Shown: in pieces, positions 13,230 through 25,500 of the stretch
How positions within the stretch are numbered: the first letter of the stretch is position 1
How the letters are laid out: each line of letters begins with the position of its first letter
DNA from: Dendrophyllia cribrosa
Taxonomy: Eukaryota > Cnidaria > Anthozoa > Scleractinia > Dendrophylliidae
Reading direction: 5' to 3'
Assembly (NCBI GenBank): GCA_024195265.1
Contig: JAJLRJ010000006.1
Span: 11,237,487-11,301,486 of the forward strand
Length of the DNA stretch: 64,000 nt
Made by a program: the position numbers and the translations under genes
Notes under the pieces: model-generated
What the model saw: the letters and a program-made list of their open reading frames with translations, nothing else
What the model was told of the DNA's origin: nothing
The model's database searches: none

Positions 13230-13538
13230 AGTAATGTTGGATGATGCCTAGTTACCTTGGATGATGCCTAGTGATGCTAGATAATGCCTAGTAATGTTGG
13301 ATAATGTCTAGTGATGCTGTATGATGCCTAGTGATTTTGGATGATGTCTAATGATGTTGGATAATGGCTAGTGATGTTGGATGATGGCTAGTGATGTTGG
13401 ACGATGCCTAGTTACCTTGGATGGTGCCTAGTGATGCGACAGAAATAATGCCTAGTGATGTTGGATGATGTCTATTTACGTTGGATAATGCCTAGTGATG
13501 GTGTATGATGCCTAGTGATGTTGGATGATGTGTGGTAA
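13230..13538. repeat. 20-bp minisatellite, continuation
   Basis: The same 20-bp units resume directly after the TIR element, with more divergent copies than the main array. The last 11 bases, ATGTGTGGTAA at 13528-13538, form the left target-site duplication of the Penelope-like insertion that follows. Confidence 0.95.
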
Positions 13539-13774
13539 AGACTTTTGTTCTGGGGCCATCGTAGCTTGATAAGAAATAGAACACAAACCGCGGTGATAAA
13601 CATATTGAACTTATTCATTTTTTTATAAAACTTGACGTTTCGTATGCTACTACATACATTTTCAAAAGTGACCGTTACAATGTTGATAAACTATACTTAT
13701 ATAGTATTGAAAAGGGACTGGGACCGAGATTAAGTACAAAACTTAACAGTTGATCCATAAAAAGAAACAGCTAA

Positions 13775-14212
13775 TTAATAAAGCATCAGCTTCTCGCTAC
13801 TGACGTTTGCATTAAAAGCTGGTTTCAGTTCTTGTATAAACAATGTTTCTTTGATTTTACAGTGGAAATCAGTTTTGCCCGACGCTAAGATATCAAAATG
13901 ATCCCACTTGATGTTATGTCCAGTGGTGTTGACATGGTCAGCAATGGCTGATGTGTGGTCATGCTTAGTGAGGGCCTTAAAATGCTCAGTTTTTCTATCA
14001 TGAAGCCGTCGTTTAGTTTTACCAATGTAAAATTCTTCACAATCCCAACAACTGGCTTTGTAAATAACTTTAGACTGTTGAGAACGATTCAAGCGGTCCT
14101 TGTACGGGAAGAAAGATTTGATGCGGGGAGTGTTTTGGAAAATAATTTTAAGGTTGACACAAGAGTAAAAATTGTATACACAAGATTTTAGACGTTTAGA
14201 ATCAACAATCAC
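13775..14212 (-). pseudogene. Penelope-like GIY-YIG endonuclease fragment, inverted 5' arm
   Basis: An open frame of 145 codons encoding the C-terminal end of a Penelope-like polyprotein. It includes a CWDCEEFYIGKTKRRLHDR segment, which is the GIY-YIG core (here FYIG) with the downstream Arg, and later a FIQELKP motif typical of these proteins. It is almost identical to 15732-16049 on the other strand but stays open further upstream. There is no RT in this arm, so it is a fragment and not a gene. Confidence 0.85.
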
Positions 14213-14322
14213 ACTGTTAAGGACTCGTTTAGTTTTGCAGACTGGACCAAAAAGTATAAAAATAACAACGGAATAATGTGTTCTTTTGATGTTTGCTCAT
14301 TGTTTACAAATGTACCACTTAA

Positions 14323-14867
14323 AGTGTATATGACAGATATTTTTTTATTTGCTTGATGGAATCTACATGGCGTTCTGATAAGAAAATCGAAAAAAGATTT
14401 TCGATATCGATTTTTCTTGTCCTTGATTTAGCCGTCTAAAAACGTGAAATTTCACTTCCGGTGGGTTACAAAACCGCGCAAGAAGAAAGACTGGAAATAG
14501 TCCGCTGTGACGTCAATACAAGAATGCCAGTGTCGCGGTTTCTCAGTTCCTCCGTTTTTTTGGTGGGTGTTGCTACAACCATAGACAACACACCTCAATA
14601 GAACCATGTTTCTTCCTCAAGGAGCACCAAAAAATGTGAGGAACCGAGAAAACGCGACACCGGCATTCTTGTATTGACGTCACAGCGGACTATTTCCAGT
14701 CTTTCTTCTTGCGCGGTTTTGTAACCCACCGGAAGTGAAATTTCACGTTTTTAGACGGCTAAATCAAGGACAAGAAAAATCGATATCGAAAATCTTTTTT
14801 CGACTTTCTTATCAGAATGCCATGTAGATTCCATCAAGCAAATAAAAAAATATCTGTCATATACACT
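14323..14867. mobile_element. 545-bp TTAA element with long inverted repeats, inside the RT gene
   Basis: Flanked by TTAA on both sides (14319-14322 and 14868-14871). It starts AGTGTATATGACAG and ends with the inverted complement. The two arms are inverted repeats over roughly 230 bp each with few mismatches, leaving a short loop around 14560-14640. Removing the element and one TTAA restores the surrounding RT frame, which proves insertion. TTAA duplications are known for piggyBac and Kolobok transposons. The AGTG end is not the CCC typical of piggyBac. No coding capacity is seen. Confidence 0.9.
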
Positions 14868-15731
14868 TTAATGAAACGATAGATATTTGTCTTGACAAAT
14901 TGTATTCTCTTCCTGATCCTCCGACATTACCTCGCTCTGTTTTACATAAATTGTTAGAATTTGCCACAAAGAAAAGCCACTTTCTTTTTTATGGCCATTA
15001 CTACGACCAAATTGATGGCGTTGCGATGGGTTCGCCGTTAGGCCCAGTGCTGGCTAACATTTTCATGTGTTACTTTGAAGAACGATGGGTCATGAACAGT
15101 GACGTTTGTCCATCAATCTGGTATCGATACGTTGATGACACTTTTACAATGTTTGACAGCAAAGACACTGCTGATAATTTCTTGCGGTATTTCAATAATT
15201 GTCACAACAGTATCAAATTTACCATTGAATTTGACAGGACAACTCGATTCCGTTTTTAGACATCTTCGTTAAACGCTGCCCAAACAACACTTTTATGACT
15301 TCTATCTACCGGAAGAAAACATTCACGGGGTTATACACCAAATGGGATTCCTTCACTCCGCGCAAATATAAAATAAATCTCATCAGCACCCGCACTTATC
15401 GCTGCTACAGGATTTGCTCCTCTTCATTGTTGCTGCAATCTGCCCTTGATGAGCTTCGAAAACTTCTTCTTCAGAACGGTTACCCTCAAGGGATAATCAC
15501 CTTTCACATTAATGATGTTATAAACAGAAACATTAACACTAGTCAAACAACCATGTCTCCACTGTTCCTAAGAAGGATATTATTATCCTGCTACCTTATT
15601 TAGGTTTACATAGCAACCAAATCTCTAAACGTCTAAAATCTTGTGTATACAATTTTTACTCTTGTGTCAACCTTAAAATTATTTTCCAAAACACTCCCCG
15701 CATCAAATCTTTCTTCCCGTACCAGGACCGC

Positions 15732-16049
15732 TTGAATCGTTCTCAACAGTCTAAAGTTATTTACAAAGCCAGTTGTTGGGATTGTGAAGAATTTTACATT
15801 GGTAAAACTAAACGACGGCTTCATGATAGAAAAACTGAGCATTTTAAGGCCCTCACTAAGCATGACCACACATCAGCCATTGCTGACCATGTCAACACCA
15901 CTGGACATAACATCAAGTGGGATCATTTTGATATCTTAGCGTCGGGCAAAACTGATTTCCACTGTAAAATCAAAGAAACATTGTTTATACAAGAACTGAA
16001 ACCAGCTTCTAATGCAAACGTCAGTAGCGAGAAGCTGATGCTTTATTAA
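15732..16049 (+). pseudogene. GIY-YIG endonuclease segment of the Penelope-like element (3' end)
   Basis: Carries the FYIGKTKRRLHDRKTEH core of the GIY-YIG fold and ends at a natural stop. It matches the minus-strand copy at 13775-14212. In the intact family it is fused to the RT and makes the nick that primes integration. Confidence 0.8.
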
Positions 16050-16237
16050 TTAGCTGTTTCTTTTTATGGATCAACTGTTAAGTTTTGTACTTAATCTCGG
16101 TCCCAGTCCCTTTTCAATACTATATAAGTATAGTTTATCAACATTGTAACGGTCACTTTTGAAAATGTATGTAGTAGCATACGAAACGTCAAGTTTTATA
16201 AAAAAATGAATAAGTTCGATATGTTTATCACCGCGGT

Positions 16238-16388
16238 ATGTGTGGTAACGTTGAATGATGTCTATTTACATTGGATGATGCCTACTGATGCTGTGTGATG
16301 CGTAGTGATGTTGGATGATGCCTAGTGATGTTGGATAATGTCTAGCAACGTTGGATGACGTGTAGTGATGTTGGATGATGTGTAGTTA
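16238..16388. repeat. 20-bp minisatellite, last block
   Basis: Begins with the right target-site duplication (16238-16248) and continues as divergent 20-bp units up to about 16388. It ends about 190 bp before the ABCD4 start codon. Confidence 0.93.
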
Positions 16389-16578
16389 TGACTACCCTTT
16401 ATAGTATACATGAAGTAGATATCCTTTATGGGCGAAACTGCTGCACACTAATTGGTCTCCGACCTTTTGAGCGGGCTCACCGGAAATTGTTTCGCGCGGG
16501 AAGACCCACGGGGATTGCTGCGAGGATTGAATTTCTCCTTATACATGTATTTTCTCATTCTGCGTTCTTATATTCAAC
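16389..16578 (+). promoter_or_regulatory. probable ABCD4 promoter/5' UTR interval
   Basis: Only about 190 bp of unique sequence separate the minisatellite from the ABCD4 start codon, so the core promoter and 5' UTR must lie here or within the array. An ATTGG (inverted CCAAT) lies near 16450, followed by a GC-richer stretch with CGCGCGGG around 16494-16503. I see no clear TATA box at a fixed distance. Placement is inferred from position. Confidence 0.4.
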
Positions 16579-16601
16579 ATGGCGGTTCTTGGAGGAAATA
16601 G
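16579..16601 (+). CDS. ABCD4: ABCD4 exon 1
   Basis: Encodes MAVLGGN plus two bases of an Arg codon, followed by donor GTAAGG. The start matches the short MAV-type N-terminus of the family. There is no upstream in-frame alternative within the exon. Confidence 0.85.
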
Positions 16602-16931
16602 GTAAGGACATTCTGCAGAATCGATTCTTTGCATGAGAAATTAATAAGCATATAGCTCTTCTGTGTCCTCACTCCAGACCTTCAAGTAAATTCAAGTTGG
16701 ATCGGTTATTTTTGAAGCGGTTTTGGCGTTGTTGTAAACTGATGTTTCCTGGCTGGTTGGCCTCAAGTTCTCTCATTTTTGTTATTTTACTCGGCGTATC
16801 ACTGGCAGGTATTTATTTTTTAGCCTTCTTATAACTTAGAAATGAAATTGTAAGTGCAGAACTGCTTTTGAAACTTGCTTGCATTTTGCATCAACGAGGT
16901 TTCAAGTCCATGCACGTTGTTGTACGGGGAA

Positions 16932-16969
<38 letters not shown>

Positions 16970-19900
16970 ATAGGGGAATAACTCTGCCAGGGTCTTGTTC
17001 GATTCAATCACCCCTAGTGGTACAACAATCACCCACCATGCCACTTCTATTTGTGAGGTGAAAATTTATTATTCTAAACGCATTTTATAGCAACTGACAA
17101 ATGTTTCCTTAATGAATTTTTTGTTTGGGAGAGGTTGTTGTTTATTTTAGGGTGTTTTTCTTTTCAACCATACAGAACAAAGTTCTCTGACCAGACTGAT
17201 TTCCTGTCAGGTCAATATTGTCCCTGATTGACAAAAGACTTGCTCAGAGATTTTTTGTTTTGCAGGCTTGGGAAAGTACATGTATGAAACTAAATTGGAA
17301 TTTCCAGCACGGTGGGGTGGGGTGGGGGGGGGGGGGGGGGGTGGTGCATTACATATATATTACATGTACATTACATGTGTATTGCAGTATGCACAGTCAT
17401 GAAGTATGTTTATTCTTTATATTTAGAGCAGATACTGGTGTATAACACAGGACTGATTCCTAGTCAATTTTATGAAGTACTTGGAGACAGAGATAGATTG
17501 GGATTTAAGCATCTTTTAATTTCTGCATCTCTCTTTATTCTTGGTACTGCCCTGGTGAGTTGGAGAAATGCAAATTTCACATTTTGATTACAGTACATGT
17601 AGTTACACAATCATGTCATACATTTAAGGGACACTATCCCATTAACAAAATTAACAAAATTTTAATTACCTGTTTAGTTATTTCCATGTTATAAATTATC
17701 ACTAAATGCCACCAAAATTAAAAAAGATTCTATCACCTATCCTCTTTGTGCATTGTGGTACATAAGGCCTCCACAGAGTGTTTCCTCCTTTCTCTGTCAG
17801 CTACTACAATGTATAGTCCGCACTTCGTTCCACGATTCCCATCCTGTTTCTTTTCTTTCTTTTTCTACTGTGTGCCTCCAAATGGGAAGCGAATTCCCAC
17901 ATCCAGGTTGTGACCCCCTTCATATACATGTACGTTAGTCCTAAAAATGAGGGGTGGTCAGTGACATTTTTAGGAATAACGTATATGAAGGGGGTCACAA
18001 CCTGGATGTGGGAATTCGCTTCCCCCTCCAAATAGTCTTCGGTCTTCCTCTTCTTCTTTTTCCTTCTGGTGACCAGGTCATTGCTATGTTGCAGTTGTTG
18101 TTTTGGTCTTGCCTTAGTACATGTATATGTCAGATTAATAACACTTATCTTGGATATTAACAGAGATGGTATAAAAATTAATGAGATCTTTTACATGCAC
18201 ACATTAATTATGACTTGGTTGTTAGTAACTTGTTTTGAAACTGTTTCTATATTTGTAGTCAAAAAGTGCTGTAAAGTATGTTTCAAGAGTTCTTTATATC
18301 AAGTGGCGAAGACTGTTAACTGTGCGTCTTCACTCTGGTTATTTCAAAAATTCCGAGTACTACAAGTTGAACGTTCTTCAAGACAGACTTGATAACATGT
18401 GAGTATAAATTATTGTGAAATTGTTGATCAAAATGAATGACAATAATTATTGTTGTCATTAATTTTTGATCATAATTTTATTCAAGATTGTTATTTGGTT
18501 GTTACATGTACATGTAAGCCAACAACAATTGGTCAGGACTTACACGTACTACAGGGTAGCCTGTAGAGAGGCTAGCAAATGTAAAAATTTTACTAGCAAA
18601 ATAGATTATTAATAATAGGTACTGGTGTTTATGTGTAGTCCGTTTTTCAATGTGATGTTTTTTGTTCCAAATCTATTAAATTGATTAAGCCAGTCACATA
18701 AATTATTAAATATTAATCAATTATAAATCACTTGGATCCATACATGTATAAACTTGGATATTTCTACATGTATGTACTTGAAAATTCATGTTTATAATAA
18801 TGCACTTCTCCTGGTCAAAAAATAAGATAATTATACACTGTAGATTGATTGATTGATGTCGTGAGTGATTGTTATGACATCCAAGACATTCCGAACATTA
18901 CATTTTAATCTTTTATACAGAGTCCACCAACCAAAACTGAATTTTTCCTAGTTATTGGCTAGTTGACTTGTCTTATGCCCTGTCACATCCTTTATAATAA
19001 TTAAATTTTCTCTGTTACACCATATAATTATATTAAGTTTTTAATATTGTTTCGATAACCTAACTGATTTAGCCCTAGTGAGATGAGGTTGCAAGTCTTG
19101 AATATACTGTAGGTTTAGGGTAACAAATTCCATCTTTTTTCTTTGATTTTGCCTGGGGGACAGGAGGAGGGAGAGGTGTGAAGGATTTTTTAGGGGTTTG
19201 AAATTCACAATTTTTGTGATTTTTTGTGGCATTAAAATTAGCCCAGAATTTTTTTTCTGTAAGTGAGAGTGTTTTTTAGGTTTACATGTAGCGTTGGCTG
19301 ATCCCATTGGGATTTCTCGGGCATAGTTCTGCTCCAGGAATTCGTTATTAAAGTTTCGCTTCTTCTCCACCTCAAAATCACTTTCTAAATGAAACATTTT
19401 GTCCCTATCAGTAATAAATTACTTATAATAAAATTGTTTAATTATATTAAATGAAGAAACAGCAATTTATTTTGATAATTAATTTTAATTTATTATTTTT
19501 CTTGTTACTTTTAGTGATCAGAGAATCACACAGGATGTTGAGAGATTTTGTGAGACTTTTAGGAAGGGTATCATTGTTTTTATTATTTCCCCATTCACGG
19601 TTGGATATTATACCTACCAATGCTATAAAAGGTAACTCTCTGTTAAGTCTATTTGGTTGTTGATAATATGTACACATGTAGTCTATAGCTTGAAATCCAG
19701 CATAATATAGTTCATGTTGTTAATTAATCATTAAAAAATAAATAATTAGCGCAGAGCATACAGTGATTAGGCCAGCACCCTTGAGGGAATGTTCTGGTTA
19801 ACATGTCACCCCAAGCAGCAATGTAATATATATAGATATAGGCTTAGCCTAACAGTGGAGATCCCAGAATTCTTGTACGCACAATGTTGGGCGATGTCAT

Positions 19901-22900
19901 ATGCGCCCGCGAGCTAACCCTGCACGACGTCGTGCGCACCTACGAGCTGTCCTTGCACAACATTGTATGCATCCGCAAGCTAACCCTGCACGACGCCATA
20001 CTGTATGTGAAAGCAAAATATTCCACTACTGTAGCCATGACCATGACAATTGATGGGCATGGTTCTATGAGAATGGAGCTCCGCAAGCAGGCCTTTGGCT
20101 TACTAGAGCTCGCTATAATGTTGTTTATTATATAAATGGCACAGTTTTCTGAAGATTTTCCAAAGATTTCTGAAAATTCTTGGAATACTATCCTGAGGTT
20201 GTATGAATGTTTCCGATCATTTTACAAAAATTTACAATGATTGCCAAAGATTTCCGATGATTTCAGAGGAAGATGCAAAGATGTTTCGATCGTAGACCAA
20301 CACCTTTTAGCAAACATACATGTAACTGTCAAAATGTGATTTTTCCATGGTGGGAAAAGTTTATAATAATTAATAATTTATTATTGTATAACTCTCTTTT
20401 TCTTCTGCTTTCTACATGTACATTGTACCATCTCACAGATGTCATTTGCCCAGGGGAGGGAGGGCCAGATTAATTGGATTTAAAGTGATGGGGAGGTGCT
20501 AAAGATGAAATTTCAAATTCTATTTTACCAAAAAAAAATCATGATAACTGAGCCTTTGACTGGTTGAAGGGGTGCCTGGAAAAAAGCCCTAAGTGACTTC
20601 TGATAAACTGCTAGATTCTCATTCCAAATTGCCTTGTATTCCCTTGTGAAACACAGGGAGAATTTGACATTTCATCAAAGGTAACTTAGGGCCTTATTCC
20701 TTGCACCCCTTCTGTTAATGTATTTGTCGGAAGAGGAAAAGTTTGCATCATGAGCCAAAAGGACATCTGTGTACACGTACAGTACATTGGATGTAAGAGA
20801 CTAGATCTAATTCCAGGCTTCATTGTTTTTGTTGTAGTTCAGGTTACATGGGTCCTCTCCTTATATATGGCTACTTTTTTGGTGGGACAATTATTAACAA
20901 GTTGATTATGACGCCAATTATTACTCTGGTGGTCAAGCAAGAAAAACTGGAAGGTGACTTCAGGTATATTTTTATATTATTATTTTGTTTTTATCACATA
21001 GTTATTCAATTTAGCGCCCGGGGCACTTATTTACTTTTGGAAGCCCAAAGGAGGGTGTTTATTAGAGAGGATCACTTATTGTAATTTATTGTTATTGAAG
21101 GAGTGAGTGCTGAATTACTTTTTGACAAAAAAAAAACATGCGAGTGTGAAAAAAGCAGTTTAAAGAACAACATCTGAAAAAAATTATGTACAATTCACAA
21201 AGTCAGAACAATGGTAACAATGGAAATAAATTATTGTTGAGACACTGAGAAGAAGACAATATATTATTGTAATTGGGTAATGTGGCCCATTAAAGGAAGC
21301 TAGGCAAATGACAGCGGTTGATCTTGTGATGCCATGCTGAATAAAGCTCTTACAATCTAATTATTGGAATAAATAGTTGCTATAAAAGCAACACTTCTAG
21401 GGGGGAGGGGGGAGGGGGGGGGGGGTGCTTATATTGTTAGAAAGGGGATGCTTATAATTATTAACAAAACAAGACTCAATGGTGGGGCCAATATTAGAAA
21501 TTAAAGGGGGCTAATATTGGAGGGAGGGTGCTAAATTGAATCATTACACTTACAGTTAATAAAAAAAATGATTGTCTACACTAACACAGTTAGTGTTTTA
21601 CCAGATCTAGATTATACATGTAATCAATGATCGATCAAAAATTATATTAAAAAGCAATGTGCTCAATGACTGATCATTAATTTTCTGTCCAAAGTGTAAC
21701 ATGGCTGTTACTGTTTGGCATGGATTTTAATGGAACACTCAATTTTCTGATAATTAATATTCAATTCATCAGCAGTTTTTTCCCATTACAATAGATGATT
21801 GATCTGTTGGGACAATCTCATCTATTCCAGGCGATCCCCTGTGATCCATCGATTCCCATCACTATTTACATGTACAGTACATTTCCAAAGGGTCTGGATA
21901 ATAGCAAGCAAGTAATAATTTTTAAAGCAACGACAACTGACTTTATTGTAAAAGACATGTTTCGACAATCCTTTGTCATCTTCAGTTTGAAATTTTAAGT
22001 TACAAAGTTGAATTTATACATGTACTAAGTAAATGAAAATGCTAATGAGAGAAAACACCTTTGACAAATAAATGAAAGAATGTGTGACAATACGTGATTA
22101 AAAAGAAAGTTTTAAATTAACATGATGCAACTGTTGGTTCAAAGAAGGTTGTTCCCATTTGATATGTAAAGCTTCCTTTATCTTAAACTGAAAATTGGTG
22201 GAAGCATGATCTACAGGTTGTAAGATTTTAAAACAAATAGGTGAACATAAACTGTGGCATTCTTTAGAGTCTTCCAGGTGTTTGAATACGTGAGAGGCCC
22301 TATCAGTGGATAAGTGCTCACAAACGCGTGTGGAAAAATGTCGGGTGGTTTCGCCGACGTAGCAGGCATTACAGCCCCCACACAAAAATTTGTAAACAAC
22401 ACACGAACGGAGCCCGCTCGGGATAGGGTCTTTCACGCTAAACATGTTGCCGATCTTGAAAGACGAAAAGACTAACTTTATATCTATATTATTACAATAG
22501 CATTTTTTTCACACGCTTTCGTGAGCACTTATCCACTGATAGGGCCTCTCACGTATTCAAACACCTGGAAGACTCTAAAGAATGCCACAGTTTATGTTCA
22601 CCTATTTGTTTTAATATCTTAGATCATGCTTCCGCCAATTTTCAACTTAAGATAAAGGAAGCTTTACATATCAAATGGGAACAACCTTCTTTGAACCAAC
22701 AGTTGCATCATGTTAATTTAAAACTTTTTTTTTAATCACGAATTGTCACACATTCTTTCATTTACATTTATTTGTCAAAGGTGTTTTCTCTCATTAGCAT
22801 TTTCATTAACTTGGTATAAATTCAACTTTGTAACTTAAAATTTCAAACTGAAGATGACAAAGGATTGTCGAAACATGTCTTTTAAAATCAAGTCAGTTGT

Positions 22901-24641
22901 CGTTGCTTTAAAAATTATTACAGTACATTTGATATAAAATTACATAATACTGGACACATGCGCTTTGTTGCATGTTCTACATTGTAGATGTTCTTACAAA
23001 GGTAGCTTAATCCTTGAATTTGAAATTAAATTCTGGGTAAAGAGATTGGTGGCTTATCTGCCAGAGTTTGTGGTAAATTGGGGATAACAATCTCTTGAAT
23101 TTGTTTTAAACAGGTTTAAGCACATGCAGATCAGATCGAACGCAGAGTCAATTGCATTTTACAGGTCTGACAGTCTGGAGAAGAGGAAAACAACTTCACG
23201 ATTACAGGTATTTGGACATAATTATATAGTTTTTACATAAAAACAAAATTGTAGCCACTGAATGATTATTTTACTAAGTTGCTGTATGACAGATACCAGT
23301 GAATTGCCTTAAGCTTCCTGTTCCTTTGAAAAGCATTTTTTTTTTAGTTGGCAGTTGGCATGATGAACCATCCTATTTATAGATTGATGGCGATCAAATT
23401 AGTACAATTTGTCGCCCTGAATTGTTCATGGCCGATTTTGTCGTCAAACCTCTGCCAGGCTTCATTTCACTTGCCATATGATAAACAGCGGTCAATTCTC
23501 ACCTTTTTCCGGCGGTTTAAAAGCATTAAGTTGCAAGCAGTCATAACACTTTGCACGACTCAAGCATGACATTGCAGGTGAAAACAAGGCCAGGAGTAGG
23601 TACCAGTCTTTGACCGAGACTTGCCCCTGAAAAAATCAGCCAATGAGAATCCAGAAGTTTGATTTGTAATTTTACATTGGTGTTACTCTTGAACTGCACT
23701 GCTGTTAGCCAATCAGAACTGAGTAATTTTTTCATGTATATATTATAATAACCATTCATGCACTTTTCTGATTTCATTGGTAAAGCTGACCATTGAGGAC
23801 TGTTAATGTATAGTTAAATTAATTAAAATTAATAGTATTTTTTTTTTAATTTCATAGACTCTCCTTCAAACACAGCAACGGCTAATAAACTTTGAATGCA
23901 TTCTTTTCTGTAAGTACTTAAAAGGAAACTACCACACACACAGTAGGGGTAGGTAAAGATGCAAGTGAAGTCACTCACAAGCCACAGGTGACCCACTTAG
24001 CTGGAGCTACAGGAAACCCAATTTCCGTACCATGAAGCAACTTAGAGTATTGTTACTCCCCCCTGGATGGGTTACCACCAGCATTATGCTGCCGGTACCC
24101 ATTTATACACCTGGGTGAAGAGAGACAACGTGAAGGAAAGTTTCTTATCAAAGGAACGAACATGATAATCAAGTCCCTTGCTCTCCACACACACAGTAAA
24201 ATTACATGTTATAACATAGTAAATCTGTGAAAATATTACGTAAAACTAAAGAGATGCAACGATTTATAGGGATGCACAGATTTATATCCATAGTTTTGTA
24301 TTTCTCTAATTTTGTTGTTTCCTTAAGTATTATGTAATATTTTCACAGATGTATATCTGCATCACCTTATTTGCAATCAGCGATTATTTCTTCTACTTTT
24401 TATAATTGGCATTTCCTTGTTATTAACTAATTATGCAGTTACAAATAAAATATTGTGTTTTTTAAATGTTCAATATCTATTCTACTGCTCCGAAAATTTC
24501 AGTAATAGGTTAAGTGTAAAACATACTGTAACTTTTGCGTGAGGGAATTGTGCAAAGACAGAAGAAAGAGAGCTTGCAAGGATGTCTCAGAATTTTGAAT
24601 TCCAACTACTCCTTCAATCTGTTTTCTGCTATGGTCCTCCA

Positions 24642-24672
<31 letters not shown>

Positions 24673-25347
24673 CCAACACACACACTCGCCCACACCCAAG
24701 GATCAGTTTTCTATACATACAATATTTACTACATTAATAAAATGCCTCTCTTAAATAAACACTGGGCCATGAACACACTCTTTAGGTTTACAAGAATAAA
24801 TGCCCCTAATATAGGGGATTTCACCTTGTAATTGAATTGTTGTTGAATGCAATGAGCAATGGGGTATACTGTAATGAGATGCCCCTTAAATGTCTTTTCT
24901 AATAAATTTACATGTACCAAGAAACTTGTAAAAAAGACCTGCATTTTTATTCAACTAAAATACATAACAAGCTCAGGTCTTTAATTTAATAACATCATAA
25001 ACTGCCTTATTTCTAACATCTTTTTGATGTTTGCAGTTTCTATAAATGTATTTGATTATCTGGGAGCAATCTTCAGCTACTTTATTATTGCCATTGCTGT
25101 GTTTGGTGGGAAGTATGATGACTTGTCTGCAACTGAACTTAGTGCCGAGATTAGTAGAGTAAGTATATAATATATGTAATATATAATTCATCAATAGTAT
25201 CCACCATTTTGATGGACTTGTAGGAAAAGATCTTCAAAAAGGTGAATTCCTTTTACGAATTGATCGGCCTGGCCAGCTACATTGTAGTTCTGACAATGCT
25301 CAGCATCCTTAGTCAGTCAGTCAGTCAGTCAGTCAGTCAGTCAGTCA

Positions 25348-25429
<82 letters not shown>

Positions 25430-25435
25430 CAGTCA

Positions 25436-25500
<65 letters not shown>

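Larger units (their letters stand above)
14262..16049 (+). pseudogene. Penelope-like reverse transcriptase/endonuclease pseudogene
   Basis: The coding signal starts at SFDVCSLFTNVPL (near 14279-14318), an RT motif of Penelope-like elements, and is then cut by a 545-bp TTAA element. It resumes directly after the second TTAA. Further RT signatures are DGVAMGSPLGPVLANIFM and the catalytic YVDD at 15128-15139. A frameshift near 15245 shifts the reading to 15295-15603, and a second one near 15550 leads to the GIY-YIG segment (15732-16049). The 5' part of the RT (fingers) is missing. The element is dead at this locus. Confidence 0.88.
13539..16237 (+). mobile_element. Penelope-like retroelement with inverted 3' arm, 11-bp target duplication
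   Basis: The insertion lies between two copies of ATGTGTGGTAA (13528-13538 and 16238-16248). Reading plus, it has a 5'-truncated RT gene (from about 14216) and a GIY-YIG endonuclease segment up to 16049, followed by a 3' tail. The left side (about 13588-14204) is an inverted copy of the last 610 bp (about 15628-16237), so GIY-YIG segments point outward in opposite directions. Inverted or tandem partial copies at the 5' side are a known habit of Penelope-like elements. A TTAA element sits inside the RT gene. At least two frameshifts break the plus-strand gene. Confidence 0.88.

Noticed and set aside
16829..17061. Poly-Gly and poly-Pro frames around G or C runs (also near 24600 and 47600-48020)
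   Set aside because: They are homopolymer translations within introns.
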